In this document: one piece after another, positions 47,776 to 57,910 of the stretch
Numbering within the stretch: the stretch's first letter is position 1
Layout of the letters: every line of letters begins with the position of its first letter
From: Bacillus thuringiensis
GTDB taxonomy: Bacteria > Bacillota > Bacilli > Bacillales > Bacillaceae_G
DNA: 64,000 nt
NCBI RefSeq assembly: GCF_001182785.1
Contig: NZ_CP012099.1
Span: 3,284,501 to 3,348,500 of the forward strand
Direction: 5' to 3'
Made by a program: the position numbers and the translations under genes
The notes under the pieces: model-generated
The model's input: only the letters and a program-made list of their open reading frames with translations
Database searches by the model: none
Told to the model about the DNA's origin: nothing

Positions 47776-48076
47776 GCAAGACATTTAATATCAAATATAT
47801 TACTTTTACTATGAACTAAATGCGTTTATAGGAAATGTATAGATAAATAACGTGCTAAATTGATTCTTATGCAGTAATTACTGTTTAATTTGTCTAAAAA
47901 TTGAAAAAACATGTGTAGATAGATATTATTTAAAATACATATATAATTAATTTTAATTTTCTGACACATTTTTTCACATAGTTCTTAAACTAGTTTTTTG
48001 CGTACATTATGAAAAAATTGTACCGTGTCAATCTTAAAAAATTATATATCATAACTTTAAGAGAGGAAGGAAAACT

Positions 48077-48646
48077 ATGAAGATGAAACGAAAAATCATT
48101 ATGACAACAGCACTTGCAGCTACGTTAGCTACAGGTGCACTACCTACTACCTCAGTGTTTGCTACAGAAAAGGAGGCTCCCATTCAACCAAAAGAGGCAC
48201 AATTAAGTATTCAACCTTTTGCACAAAACAATTTGGAAACAGCCGTTCAAGCTGCCTTAAATGGTCCAGAAGTCAAAAAAATCAAAGTATTTGAACATGA
48301 ATTTAATGTAAAAGAAATAGAAGTAGTAAATCTAGGTGCAGGAAAAAAATATGTTAAGGGGCAAATCTCTCATCATTTAAGTTTTCGTCCAGATGATCAA
48401 TTTTATTATGAGTTTACAGTACAAGATGGAAAGGTACTAGATAAACCTGTATTTAATATTGATAGAGGTGGTTGGACACCATTTGCTGCTCCACTTTTAT
48501 CAATTCTTGCTGCGTATAATGGAATTCCAGTTAATCCAAATGATTTAAATGCACTTGGTCAGCAGATTGGTAAAGTTATAGATGGAAGCTGGGAACATGC
48601 AGCCCAATCAATTGCAACTGTAGTTAGTCTAAGTTTTAATGAGTAG
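48077..48646 (+). CDS. Secreted protein of unknown function
   Basis: A 189-residue exported protein with a clear signal peptide (MKMKRKIIMTTALAATLATG, cut near SVFATEK). The mature part has a proline/glutamine-rich start (PIQPKEAQLSIQPFAQ), a beta-rich core (FYYEFTVQDGKVLDKPVFNID) and a hydrophobic segment (FAAPLLSILAAYNGIPVNPNDLNALGQQIG) before an amphipathic end. No cysteine is present. I do not recognise the family. GAGAGGAAGG precedes the ATG, and a hairpin lies 150 bp after the stop. It opens a run of secreted proteins. Confidence 0.75.
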   Translation: MKMKRKIIMTTALAATLATGALPTTSVFATEKEAPIQPKEAQLSIQPFAQNNLETAVQAALNGPEVKKIKVFEHEFNVKEIEVVNLGAGKKYVKGQISHHLSFRPDDQFYYEFTVQDGKVLDKPVFNIDRGGWTPFAAPLLSILAAYNGIPVNPNDLNALGQQIGKVIDGSWEHAAQSIATVVSLSFNE

Positions 48647-48792
48647 AATTTTTCAATTTTTATTAGCAGTATAGAGATCCGCTTTTTGTAATCAGCCTTG
48701 TTATAAGAGATTCTAAAACAGCTATTAATAAATTTTTACCACTCAATCACATTATCTTGATTTGTTTACCACTTTATCATTCATTATATGTC

Positions 48793-48828
48793 ACAAAATA
48801 GAAGTCTTTTTTAGGACTTCTGTTTTGT
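48793..48828 (+). terminator. Terminator after the secreted unknown
   Basis: ACAAAATAGAAGTC and GACTTCTGTTTTGT arms. The rest of the 48647-49058 gap holds AT-rich sequence and the promoter region of the PI-PLC-like gene. Confidence 0.65.
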
Positions 48829-49058
48829 TTGTATTTAATACGATAAACAGTTGTTTTTTGGAGGCTATACTTCGAGTTTTCAAGAATCCGTTTGGCTATT
48901 AGGGAAAATTTATAATAAAAAATTATTAAAGTCTAAAATAACTTACTCCCCCTATTGTTAATTATTTTTAAATACAAAAATTTATTATCTTAAGAATGAA
49001 AAACAATAAATATAGTAGAAAATCATCTAACAATTGTTTAAAGGTCAGGAGAGAAAAA

Positions 49059-50474
49059 ATGAACAAAATAAAAATGAGAAATTTCTTTAAAATTAGTATC
49101 CTTACTTGTATTACACTAGCAAGTTTAAGTACACCATCTACTATTTTAGCTGATAGTCATCCAGGTTACTCCTATGAATCCAATATAGGGTATCAAAATC
49201 CATCGTGGATGTCGAAAATAGAAGATTCAACAAAAATAAGTGAAATATCTATTCCAGGGACTCACGGTACGATGGCTTTACATGGAGCGAGTTTTCTTGA
49301 TGAAAATTTGACAAGAAATCAAACTATGAGTTTATCCCAACAATTAAATTCCGGAATTCGATATGTAGATATGCGTGTTAAACGTGTAAAAGATTCTTTT
49401 ACAATGTATCATGGCGTTGTAAATCAAAAAGCTGTGTTTGAAGATGTATTAAAAGAGACCATTCAATTTTTAAAAGATCATCCAACAGAAACAATATTAA
49501 TGCGCTTAAAAGAAGAAACTACTCCTGAAAGTGGATCTCTATCATTTGAGGAGATATTTTTAAAATATAAAAACGTTAATGCTTCATATTTTTGGGATCC
49601 TAATTCCGTACCAACTTCAGATAGAAATAACCCTACTTTAGGAGGTACCCGCGGAAAAATTGTAATCTTACAAAACTTTACATCCGCTCAATTGTACGGG
49701 ATTGATTACGAAGGTTTGAATATACAAGATAAATTTGAAATTGGAAGCGGACCAGACGAAATATATACAAAATGGATTGCGATAAAAAACCATCTACATA
49801 ATACAAATATTAATTTTAATAATGGAAAAATTTATCTCAACCATTTTAGTGGTACGGGAGGCGCAGCCGCATTTTTAAATAATGTATATCCTTGGTTTGT
49901 TGCAAGCGGAAAAGAAAGCAGAAATACTGACAGTAGTCCTAAATTGATTCAAACGAATTCCACTAATGCGTGGAGTGATTTCCCTCGCGATAGAAACGGA
50001 CAAGTATACTATGGGGGGATGAATACACTTGGGACCGAACTCTTACAACAAGGCGCAATTAAACATTCTGGTATCATCGCGGCTGATTTTCCCGGTCCAG
50101 GTTTAATTGATAGTATCATTAAATTAAATGGTATACATTCAAATGAAAAAGAAATATTAATTTCACAAATATCATCTGAATCTAGTCCTTTATCAGGGCA
50201 ACAAAATCGATCCAGCCAAAACTTTAAAATTGATAGTTTACCTGTAGGTACCAAAGAATTAAAATGGGTTATTGAGCCTTCAGAAAAAGATTATCCTTAT
50301 ACTATTTCTTTCAATGTAATGATTGATGTTTCCCTAGGAATAGATTCTACTCGTTGGAAAAATATTTCACATGAATCTAGGACTGAAGCTTACACAAATA
50401 CTAAATATTATATTGCAAGTCCAATTGGTGCCACTAGCAAATTCACAGTGAAAATATACGCTATTACAAATTAG
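49059..50474 (+). CDS. Secreted PI-PLC X-domain protein
   Basis: A 471-residue exported protein with a phosphatidylinositol-specific phospholipase C X domain. The signal peptide ends near STILADS. Catalytic features aligned with B. cereus PI-PLC: ISIPGTHGTMALHG (first His, but the following Asp is Gly), YVDMRVKR (Arg), FTMYHGVVNQ (second His), and HPTETILMRLKEE. After the X domain (to about residue 340) comes a 110-residue C-terminal region absent from classical PI-PLC. It is thus a longer paralogue, perhaps a toxin or lipid-binding protein. AGGAGAG precedes the chosen ATG; an upstream in-frame ATG lacks a site. Confidence 0.83.
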   Translation: MNKIKMRNFFKISILTCITLASLSTPSTILADSHPGYSYESNIGYQNPSWMSKIEDSTKISEISIPGTHGTMALHGASFLDENLTRNQTMSLSQQLNSGIRYVDMRVKRVKDSFTMYHGVVNQKAVFEDVLKETIQFLKDHPTETILMRLKEETTPESGSLSFEEIFLKYKNVNASYFWDPNSVPTSDRNNPTLGGTRGKIVILQNFTSAQLYGIDYEGLNIQDKFEIGSGPDEIYTKWIAIKNHLHNTNINFNNGKIYLNHFSGTGGAAAFLNNVYPWFVASGKESRNTDSSPKLIQTNSTNAWSDFPRDRNGQVYYGGMNTLGTELLQQGAIKHSGIIAADFPGPGLIDSIIKLNGIHSNEKEILISQISSESSPLSGQQNRSSQNFKIDSLPVGTKELKWVIEPSEKDYPYTISFNVMIDVSLGIDSTRWKNISHESRTEAYTNTKYYIASPIGATSKFTVKIYAITN

Positions 50475-50504
50475 AAAAAAAGAATCCCATTGGGATTCTT
50501 TTTT
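50475..50504. terminator. Bidirectional terminator
   Basis: AAAAAAAGAATCCCA and TGGGATTCTTTTTT with essentially no loop, directly after the PI-PLC-like stop; it may also end the convergent LPMO transcript. Confidence 0.8.
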
Positions 50505-50645
50505 GATTTCATTTCGTAAATATTAGGATGGCGATTAAATTTTCACTTTATTAACATATCATTTAATCCATTAGATAATTATATTTGGAACGGCCCTTAA
50601 TTTTTAAAGAGAAATCCAAAATTGTTAGCTACCTTTTTCAGCTTA

Positions 50646-52022
50646 TCATTTATTCAAAACTGGCTTCCAAAGCGATAAGGCAAAAATCCAATTTGAGTCG
50701 CCATTTCCTTGATGATCTTGAACCGCTTCATACACTTTTCCCTCATGTACTACCCTATCACCTTTAGTATATACTTTTCTTGCATCCCATTTTTCATATG
50801 TGGAATCCTCTAACTTAGTAGTTACATTCAAAACATCACTTCTACTAGATTCATTTCCAGCTAAATCAACCGCTGTCACTACATATTTATACGATGTATT
50901 AGCCTTCAAACCTTTATCTATAAAGGATGTATTAGCTGATGTCCCAATTTTATTCATAACCCCAGCGCTTTCTCTATATACAATATAATGGTCAACATCT
51001 ACATTATCTTCTGACGGACTCCACATCAAATCAACAGTTGTCGCTGTTGTACCCATACTATGTAATCCTTTTGGTTGAGTCGGAGCCTCTTTATCTGGGA
51101 TTGCATGTGTTGTCTTAACCTTTAGTTTTTCACTTTCTTTTGATATGTTTCCAGCAGAGTCTAATGCCTTTATTGTATAGGTATATTCCGTATCTGCTTT
51201 TAACTTTTTATCAATAAAAGTTGTACCTGGTACCGTATCAATTACTTCTCCATTACGTAACACTTGATATTCTTTTACACCTATATTATCAGTAGAAGCC
51301 TTCCATGTTATTTCAACACTATTGGCAGAAACTTTAGAGGCATTTAATTCAGTTGGTTGACTTGGAGCTACTGTATCAGGTGTTTCATTATTTACTAAAT
51401 TTACATCAATTACATTATAAAAGGCATTTGACGTATCTGCTACATCCCATACAGCTAAAATAACATGATAACCATTACGATCAGTTGGTACATTAATTGT
51501 ATGTGTTAAATTATTTGATGCAGCCGAACCGTCATGTTTCACAGTTCCAATTGGTTCTAATTCAGCACGCGTTAATGGTTTATTAGGATCCCATCCCTTT
51601 TTTGTAATGTAGTAATGCCATTTACTTGTAAGATGTGCAGCTGTATATTTCCATGTAAATGTATTTGCTCCACCCTTAATTGTGTTTTTGAACCAACGAT
51701 TTGTTGTTTGTTGGTCAAGAGTTCCTCCAAATAATCCTCCTGCCGAAGCAATTTTACCATCAATCGGTCCACCATCTGGAAACCCTTTAGGTGCTTCTAG
51801 ACTTTGAGGTTCATACATTACATTTCCACAATTTAAATTTAATGCCCCATAATTCTGACTACATAAAGCAGCACGACTACTCGGTTTTTCAACAAACCCA
51901 TGTGCATACGCACTTTGAGGAATCATTGTAATTGCCGTCATCCCTGCAGCCAGAACACAAGCACCAATTCCTTTTTTACTTTTTCTTAATCTTTCCAATT
52001 TAGATGTTAATTTCAAATTCAT
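50646..52022 (-). CDS. Lytic polysaccharide monooxygenase (AA10) with FnIII and CBM5/12
   Basis: A 458-residue secreted chitin-active monooxygenase. The signal peptide ends in SAYA, freeing the copper-binding N-terminal His (HGFVEKPSSRAALC). The AA10 domain spans about residues 41-210, with the second His in AAHLTSKWHYYITKKGW. Two fibronectin III domains follow (about 220-310 and 315-405) and a CBM5/12 chitin-binding module (YEKWDARKVYTKGDRVVHEG to the SLWKP end). Known role: oxidative cleavage of crystalline chitin to aid chitinases, relevant to insect or crustacean hosts. The last FnIII and CBM5/12 are close copies of those at 63285. Confidence 0.92.
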   Translation of the reverse strand: MNLKLTSKLERLRKSKKGIGACVLAAGMTAITMIPQSAYAHGFVEKPSSRAALCSQNYGALNLNCGNVMYEPQSLEAPKGFPDGGPIDGKIASAGGLFGGTLDQQTTNRWFKNTIKGGANTFTWKYTAAHLTSKWHYYITKKGWDPNKPLTRAELEPIGTVKHDGSAASNNLTHTINVPTDRNGYHVILAVWDVADTSNAFYNVIDVNLVNNETPDTVAPSQPTELNASKVSANSVEITWKASTDNIGVKEYQVLRNGEVIDTVPGTTFIDKKLKADTEYTYTIKALDSAGNISKESEKLKVKTTHAIPDKEAPTQPKGLHSMGTTATTVDLMWSPSEDNVDVDHYIVYRESAGVMNKIGTSANTSFIDKGLKANTSYKYVVTAVDLAGNESSRSDVLNVTTKLEDSTYEKWDARKVYTKGDRVVHEGKVYEAVQDHQGNGDSNWIFALSLWKPVLNK

Positions 52023-53413
52023 TCTTGTCCCCCCAATATATTGTTCTCGCTAATATAATAGCAATATAGGGATAAACGAACAAATCACCAATTAATATAT
52101 TAATATCTCTCATAAATTGGTACATTTATTATTATTTTTAATCTCCTATAAAAATAAAGTAAATACAATTACGCTATTTTGTAACATTATGTATTTAAAG
52201 AAGACTAAAAACTCCGTTTAATTTCACAAAAAATTCAAATATTAAAACAGATAATTAAATCATGTAGGAAAAATAAATTTTTTATATTACAAAAAAGCAA
52301 AAAAAGTCTGGAAGAAACCGATTATATCCGTTTCTTCCAGACTTTCACTTCTTTTATACCACCACAAATCCTTTAACCTTAAACATATACACTTGAGGTT
52401 AAAACCCACATAACTAATATTATCTATATATTGACTAGCTTCTAGATGTTAAAATTCATAAATTAATAGTAACAAATCAAATAAAACAAGCCTTTTAACA
52501 AACACATATAATACTCCTACTAATTCAAACTAACGCTTAATTACTCATAAAATAACTTAAGGTATCTAGCTTAACTATATTTTCTTTATTAATAGCCATT
52601 TTCTATCCTGTATTTCCTTACTTTAAACAGATTATCAAGAGATTATTAATGTCCAAGAAAAGAGAAATGATTTAAAAATCCAATTTTAATTATCATATTT
52701 TAATAATTTATTGTGTTATTTTTATCTAATAAGGTACAGAAACAAAGGATGAACTTCAGTGTGCTTGAGAAATGTTCTTAGGGTGGAACGTTTAAAGGGT
52801 ACTTTAGTACTGAGTTTTTATTAAATGTTCCTGTACCTAATATTTAAATTAACGTATGTCAAAATATTTTACAATACGAGTATTAAACGTTACATATTTT
52901 TATATAAAATGATATATTTCATCAACACGCCTCTTCTAATCTTTATGATAAATATAGAAAATTTAGCTCTTTAGGATTTAATTTTAGAGTTCTCATAAAA
53001 GTATATAATAGATTAGACACATAATTGTCACAAATTAATAGTTTATCTACTTTTTGATTAGCTATGAAAACTTTATTACCACTTCAATATTTACCTCTAA
53101 ACTAAAGCACCTCTATACCTACAATTTCTTAAAATTCTTTTAAATAATCTTTCAAAAGAGTCAATAGTTTTATATTTTTTATTTTTTTATTGTACATTTG
53201 TACATTTGATGTTAGGATTATGCCTATTAAAATTGAATCCTAACGATTCTTCTTTATAATTTCCATGTTTTAATTGTTAAATAAAAATATTGATTCTGAT
53301 ATATATTTAAAATCAGAACGAAAATGTCGTTATTTTACAATGATGTCGTGGAATACCTTTAGAATGGAAAGATATATGCAACAACGCGTTAAGGGGTTAC
53401 AGGGGGAACAAAA
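52023..53413. other. Long AT-rich gap without recognised genes
   Basis: 1,391 bp with no convincing frame on either strand. It holds the upstream region of the LPMO gene, an orphan terminator at 52303, and an AGGTACAG / CTGTACCT pair about 105 bp apart near 52732 and 52835. The last 100 bp carry the Fic gene promoter region and its AGGGGG site. Confidence 0.6.
52303..52346. terminator. Orphan strong terminator
   Basis: AAAGTCTGGAAGAAAC and GTTTCTTCCAGACTTT arms around an eleven-base loop, 280 bp upstream of the LPMO gene. No gene ends here, so either a short RNA or a lost gene is implied. Confidence 0.65.
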
Positions 53414-54457
53414 ATGAGAGACTTTTTTGATGATAAGTATAAAAATATTGAATTGAAAAGGAGGTTAATAAATTTAATAAGTGAAATTAGCGAATTCAAA
53501 GGAAAATTAGCTGCTTATCAGGAACAAAACCCGGACATATTTAATAGCTTAGAAAAAACTATACCACTACATTACATAAAAAATTTCACAACTATTTACG
53601 AGGATATAAAAGTTCCTAATAAAAGATTAAAAGAACTTATTTTAGATGATATCGTACCTCAAAATATTTCGGAAGATGCTATTTTTTGCTATTATCAAAC
53701 ACTTTCTTTTGTACATAAAAACTCCTGTACTTTATTAATCAATCCAGCAACTATACAGGAATTACATTTTCAACTAATACATTACATTACCTCTGACAGT
53801 GCCAAATGGCGTGAAAAACCTTTTATTATTCCAGGAATTCCAGAACATGGAATGCACTTGAATAGTTACCGCATTCTTCCGCATGAACTTATTCCACAGT
53901 TTATGGAGCAATTATGTGATCAATACAACTCATTAAATACTAGTAAGGGGCTTCATTCACTTTTATTAATAGCTCGTTTTATATTAAATTTTTATTGCAT
54001 AGTCCCTTTCAATCAAGGTAATAACAGGTTGGCATTTATGTTAATGCAATTGCTGTTAATTAGGAGTGGACACACATTTGTAAAATATGTATGTTTGGAT
54101 AAATATATTAAGAAACATGAATCTGATTATTACAATTCGATTTATAAATCTTCGGTGAATTGGTACTGCGGGGAACATAATAATAGCTTTTGGTTAAAAA
54201 CGTTTTTAACAATTATATTAGAGGCTTACAAAGATCTTCATAACACAGTTCTAGATTCTATATGTAAACATACTAAAGTTGAGAGAATTCAGGATTTTAT
54301 ACTTAAACAAAAACAACCCTTTACCAAGGAAAGTATTCGTAACACTTATCCAGACATTGCAGAGAGTACAATCAGTAAGGCTTTAAATTCCTTGCAACTG
54401 TTTGGCCATATTAAGCTAGTTACAAAAGGAAGAAGCGCAAAGTGGATTAAAATTTGA
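53414..54457 (+). CDS. Fic-fold protein with degenerate active site and winged helix
   Basis: A 347-residue protein: an N-terminal helical part (1-100), a Fic/DOC domain (about 105-285) and a C-terminal winged helix-like region (295-347, IQDFILKQKQPFTKESIRN, STISKALNSLQLFGHIKLV). The usual AMPylation motif HPFx(D/E)GNGRxxR reads VPFNQGNNRLAF at residues 197-208. The catalytic His is Val, the metal-binding acid is Gln, the second Gly is Asn and the last Arg is missing. It is therefore unlikely to transfer AMP and may act as a DNA-binding regulator. AGGGGGAAC precedes the ATG. Confidence 0.75.
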   Translation: MRDFFDDKYKNIELKRRLINLISEISEFKGKLAAYQEQNPDIFNSLEKTIPLHYIKNFTTIYEDIKVPNKRLKELILDDIVPQNISEDAIFCYYQTLSFVHKNSCTLLINPATIQELHFQLIHYITSDSAKWREKPFIIPGIPEHGMHLNSYRILPHELIPQFMEQLCDQYNSLNTSKGLHSLLLIARFILNFYCIVPFNQGNNRLAFMLMQLLLIRSGHTFVKYVCLDKYIKKHESDYYNSIYKSSVNWYCGEHNNSFWLKTFLTIILEAYKDLHNTVLDSICKHTKVERIQDFILKQKQPFTKESIRNTYPDIAESTISKALNSLQLFGHIKLVTKGRSAKWIKI

Positions 54458-54573
54458 CCATACTTTCAAGATACCTGAGGTTCACAAATTCAATAATAAC
54501 TTTATCATTGAATTTCATTTTCCTTTTAAGCTATTATTACTTTTTTAGTTATTTCTAATTCCAACAAAACAGT

Positions 54574-54613
54574 TTATAGGAAAAGGTCCGCTTCCCTCCG
54601 CCTTTTCCTATAA
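54574..54613 (+). terminator. Terminator after the Fic gene
   Basis: TTATAGGAAAAGG and CCTTTTCCTATAA arms with a GC-rich inner loop, about 120 bp after the stop. Confidence 0.75.
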
Positions 54614-55311
54614 TAAAATTAAATATAAACATAGAATAATTGTCGAAAAAAGTCGCATTTTAATATTTTTTCTTTATTTTCTGGTTGTAAACGTTTCACT
54701 TTCATGTTACCATCTTAATCAAACAATAGATGGTAATAAAAATGAAAGTATTTCTTTCCCTTAGAAACATATAAACGTACGGTAATATCAAGAAAATAAG
54801 GCCAAAGAAATATTTGATACCTACCAAAATAATGAATAGGAATTTTGTTGCGCTGTTTTTTCTGATAATTAAGAAAATGCATTTTGTCCCTAAACAAAAT
54901 TTGTTGGTGCGCAAAATTCAAATACACTAGAACATCCAAATAAATGAAATATCCTTTTTCATTGAGTATTAAGGTATGAAAAAAGAATTCTTCCTACAAA
55001 ATTTAGCTGATTAACATAAAGACATCTAAATTACTACCTTTATCGCCATCTATTGTTGACAACATATTTACCAAATAAAAAGAACCTATCGAGGGTTCTT
55101 TTTATTATAATCATTCAAATTTCAATTCTATCTTAATACTTACATTTCCACACAAATTACATCTACTTTTTGCTCTCAATTATTGAATTAATAATATAGC
55201 ACATCAAATTTATTAATTCTTATCTTCAATTAGTTTAAATTAGTGAATAAAATTCAATCATATAAAAATAATAAATACAACTAATCGTTATATATTAAAG
55301 AGGTGTCAATT
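54614..55311. other. Intergenic region before the ger operon
   Basis: About 700 bp. It contains a cre-like site at 54686, two overlapping minus-strand frames of 70-74 codons (54702-54939) with no family match and no good start signal, an AAAAAGAACC / GGTTCTTTTT terminator at 55077-55103, and the ger operon promoter region. A decayed gene is likely but not identifiable. Confidence 0.4.
54686..54698. promoter_or_regulatory. cre-like sequence
   Basis: TGTAAACGTTTCA matches the CcpA consensus. It is not in front of any recognised gene, so it may be fortuitous or a leftover. Confidence 0.35.
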
Positions 55312-56805
55312 TTGTCCTTACATGAAGAGACCTTAGAAACTAAGACAGATAAAACCATTGAAAAGATCCAAACAAGTAACTTAAAACAACTTAAAAATAC
55401 ACTAGATAATATCTTTGATATTAGTGCAGATTTAATTGAACATCCTTTGCAATTAAAAACAAACACGAATATTTTACTATATTATTTTGAAGGCCTTACA
55501 GATGGTGTTGCATTAAAAACCAATGTTGTTACACCATTATTACAAGAAGTAAATGAAGACAGTCAAATATTTAATTCTAATATTATTGCTACTCATACCA
55601 AAATAGTATATACATGGAATGAAATTAAAGAAGGATTACTTGAGGGGCAATGTGTACTGTTTATGGAGAAAGAAAAGCGGTCACTTCTAATAAATACAAA
55701 AGGCTGGGCAGAGAGAGCAATTCAAGAGCCAATTTCAGAAGTTACTATTAAAGGATCCCATGATGGATTTATTGAAAATGCCACAAAAAATATAGGTCTT
55801 ATCCGTCGATATATTCCTTCTACAGAGTTAAAAATCAAAAAGCTGACGATTGGAGAACGAGCCACTTCTTTAGTCTATTTAATTTACTTAGGTGATGTAG
55901 CAAACGCAGATGTAGTCCAAGAAATTGAAACTAGAATCTGTAAAATCAAAACAGATGCGGTATTAAGTATTGGAGAGCTATCTAATTATACAAAAGATCA
56001 AAATTGGACTCCTTTTCCACAGGCTTATTTAAGCGAGCGCCCAGACGCCATTTCAAATCATATACTTGATGGGAAAGTAGCAGTATTAATGGATAGATCC
56101 CCTGGTGCAATGGTTGTTCCTATGAATTTGATTGGATTTTTTCAAACCCCAGATGACTATAATATTCATTGGCTCATCGCATCATTTTTTCGCTTATTAC
56201 GATTTGCAGGATTTATTATAGCTATTTTTTTACCCGCATTTTATATTGCTATAGTCTCTTTTCACTTTGAAATTATTCCTATAGACTTATACACTTCTAT
56301 TGCAACATCAAGAGTCAAAGTCCCTTTCTCCCCCTTATTGGAAGCTTTTATAATGGAAATTACACTAGAAATGCTACGTGAAGCTGGTATTCGCTTACCA
56401 CAACCAATTGGACAAACTATTGGGATCGTTGGAGGGATTGTAATTGGACAGGCGGCTGTTCAAGCTGGTCTTGTTAGTAACGTTATGGTTATTATCGTAT
56501 CTATTACAGCCATTGCTTCATTTATTGTTTCTAATTATGATTTATCAAGTTCTATACGCCTTATCCGTTTTCCAATGATGTTATTGGCCTACTTTTATGG
56601 GATTGTCGGTATTGTTAGTGGATTAATGCTCTTATTTGCTCATTTTGTTTCACTAACTTCCTATGGTTCACCATACGGCATGCCAATCGCACCATTTCGT
56701 CTCCAAGAGCTAAAAGATTCTTTTGTAAGATTTCCTATTTCGATGATTACCACCCGCTCGAGTACAGGACAGCCGAAACAAAGAAAGAAAAAAGAAGGTG
56801 GTTAA
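55312..56805 (+). CDS. Spore germinant receptor A subunit (GerA/GerKA family)
   Basis: A 497-residue inner-membrane protein of spores, the A subunit of a nutrient germinant receptor. A long soluble N-terminal domain (1-290; the DGVALKTNVVTP and LLEGQCVLFMEKEKRSLLINTKGW regions are typical) precedes several membrane helices (about 295-460), including AIVSFHFEIIPIDLYTSIATSR and PQPIGQTIGIVGGIVIGQAAV. The translated start is TTG, seven bases after AAAGAGGTG. It is the first of three genes forming a complete receptor operon. The nutrient recognised is unknown. Confidence 0.92.
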   Translation: MSLHEETLETKTDKTIEKIQTSNLKQLKNTLDNIFDISADLIEHPLQLKTNTNILLYYFEGLTDGVALKTNVVTPLLQEVNEDSQIFNSNIIATHTKIVYTWNEIKEGLLEGQCVLFMEKEKRSLLINTKGWAERAIQEPISEVTIKGSHDGFIENATKNIGLIRRYIPSTELKIKKLTIGERATSLVYLIYLGDVANADVVQEIETRICKIKTDAVLSIGELSNYTKDQNWTPFPQAYLSERPDAISNHILDGKVAVLMDRSPGAMVVPMNLIGFFQTPDDYNIHWLIASFFRLLRFAGFIIAIFLPAFYIAIVSFHFEIIPIDLYTSIATSRVKVPFSPLLEAFIMEITLEMLREAGIRLPQPIGQTIGIVGGIVIGQAAVQAGLVSNVMVIIVSITAIASFIVSNYDLSSSIRLIRFPMMLLAYFYGIVGIVSGLMLLFAHFVSLTSYGSPYGMPIAPFRLQELKDSFVRFPISMITTRSSTGQPKQRKKKEGG

Positions 56806-56806
56806 C

Positions 56807-57910
56807 ATGGGGAATCTTAAGTTCCAAAAAGTAACTTTATTCGAATTTATTATTTTCATTCATTCGCTGCAACTTGCATCTGGTATGTTAATTATGCCAA
56901 GCCCACTTGCTACTACTGCTGGTACAGATGGCTGGATTTCGATCATTCTCGGATGGATAGTTACTTCTATAATCGGTGTATTTATTATATTAATGTTACA
57001 AAAAAATCCTAACAAAAATTTCTCACAAATCTTAAAAACATACTTTGGTAAATGGATAGGGACAATTCTTTTTCTTGCATATGCCTTTTATCTATTTTTT
57101 GCTGGATTTAATACTTTATTAAAGGCAACTGATATTGTAAAAGTGTGGATATTCCCTTCCACTCCTGCTTATCAAATCACCATATTATTACTATTACCTT
57201 TCATTATTTTAGCCCTGAGTGGGTTAAGGGCTCTTACTAGTTATTCTATGCTTGTTTTCTTCTTCACTACTTGGATGCCACTATTTCTTCTTTTTTCACT
57301 AAAGACTAACTACAATCCTTTACACCTACTACCTATATTTAAAGAAGGATTATACCCTATTGTAAAAGCAACAAAAGAAACCATTACTCCTTATGCTGGG
57401 CTAGAAATTGCATATTATATATACCCATTCTTACAAAAAAAACAAAAAGCCATAAAAGGACTACTAATAGCGAATACTGGAACCATGTTTTTCTATCTAT
57501 ATGTTACTATTCTTTCTTATATATACTTTAGTCCAGAGGGGATAAAAGACGTAATCTGGCCAGTATTTCATCTGTTAAAAGGGGTTCGTTTTTCTTTCAT
57601 GGAACGATTAGAAATTATATATATCGCTTACTATTTAATTGTATTTTCCACTACGATATATCCGTATTTATTTTTCAGTTTTGAATCTGTGACCATTTCA
57701 CTTCAAAAAAACGCCCGCAATTGGGTGCTGCTTGCTTTTATGTTATTTATAGTTGGCCTATTTATTTTCCTAAATCCTGATGTGGATCAATATTTGTTTA
57801 TATATTCTCTTATGGATATCTTAAATGTCGTTTTCTTTATTCTATTACCAATCTTATTTTTCACTTACAGTATTCTTTTTACTTGGATTACTAGGAGGAA
57901 ACAACTTTGA
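56807..57910 (+). CDS. Spore germinant receptor B subunit (GerB family)
   Basis: A 367-residue protein with ten membrane helices of the APC-type amino acid permease-like GerB family, thought to carry the nutrient-binding site. The early segment SLQLASGMLIMPSPLATTAGTDGW and GLEIAYYIYPFLQKK are family features. Its ATG follows the A-subunit stop by one base, with AAGAAGGTGG inside the end of the A gene. Its stop overlaps the C-subunit start (TTGA), so the three are translationally coupled. Confidence 0.9.
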   Translation: MGNLKFQKVTLFEFIIFIHSLQLASGMLIMPSPLATTAGTDGWISIILGWIVTSIIGVFIILMLQKNPNKNFSQILKTYFGKWIGTILFLAYAFYLFFAGFNTLLKATDIVKVWIFPSTPAYQITILLLLPFIILALSGLRALTSYSMLVFFFTTWMPLFLLFSLKTNYNPLHLLPIFKEGLYPIVKATKETITPYAGLEIAYYIYPFLQKKQKAIKGLLIANTGTMFFYLYVTILSYIYFSPEGIKDVIWPVFHLLKGVRFSFMERLEIIYIAYYLIVFSTTIYPYLFFSFESVTISLQKNARNWVLLAFMLFIVGLFIFLNPDVDQYLFIYSLMDILNVVFFILLPILFFTYSILFTWITRRKQL

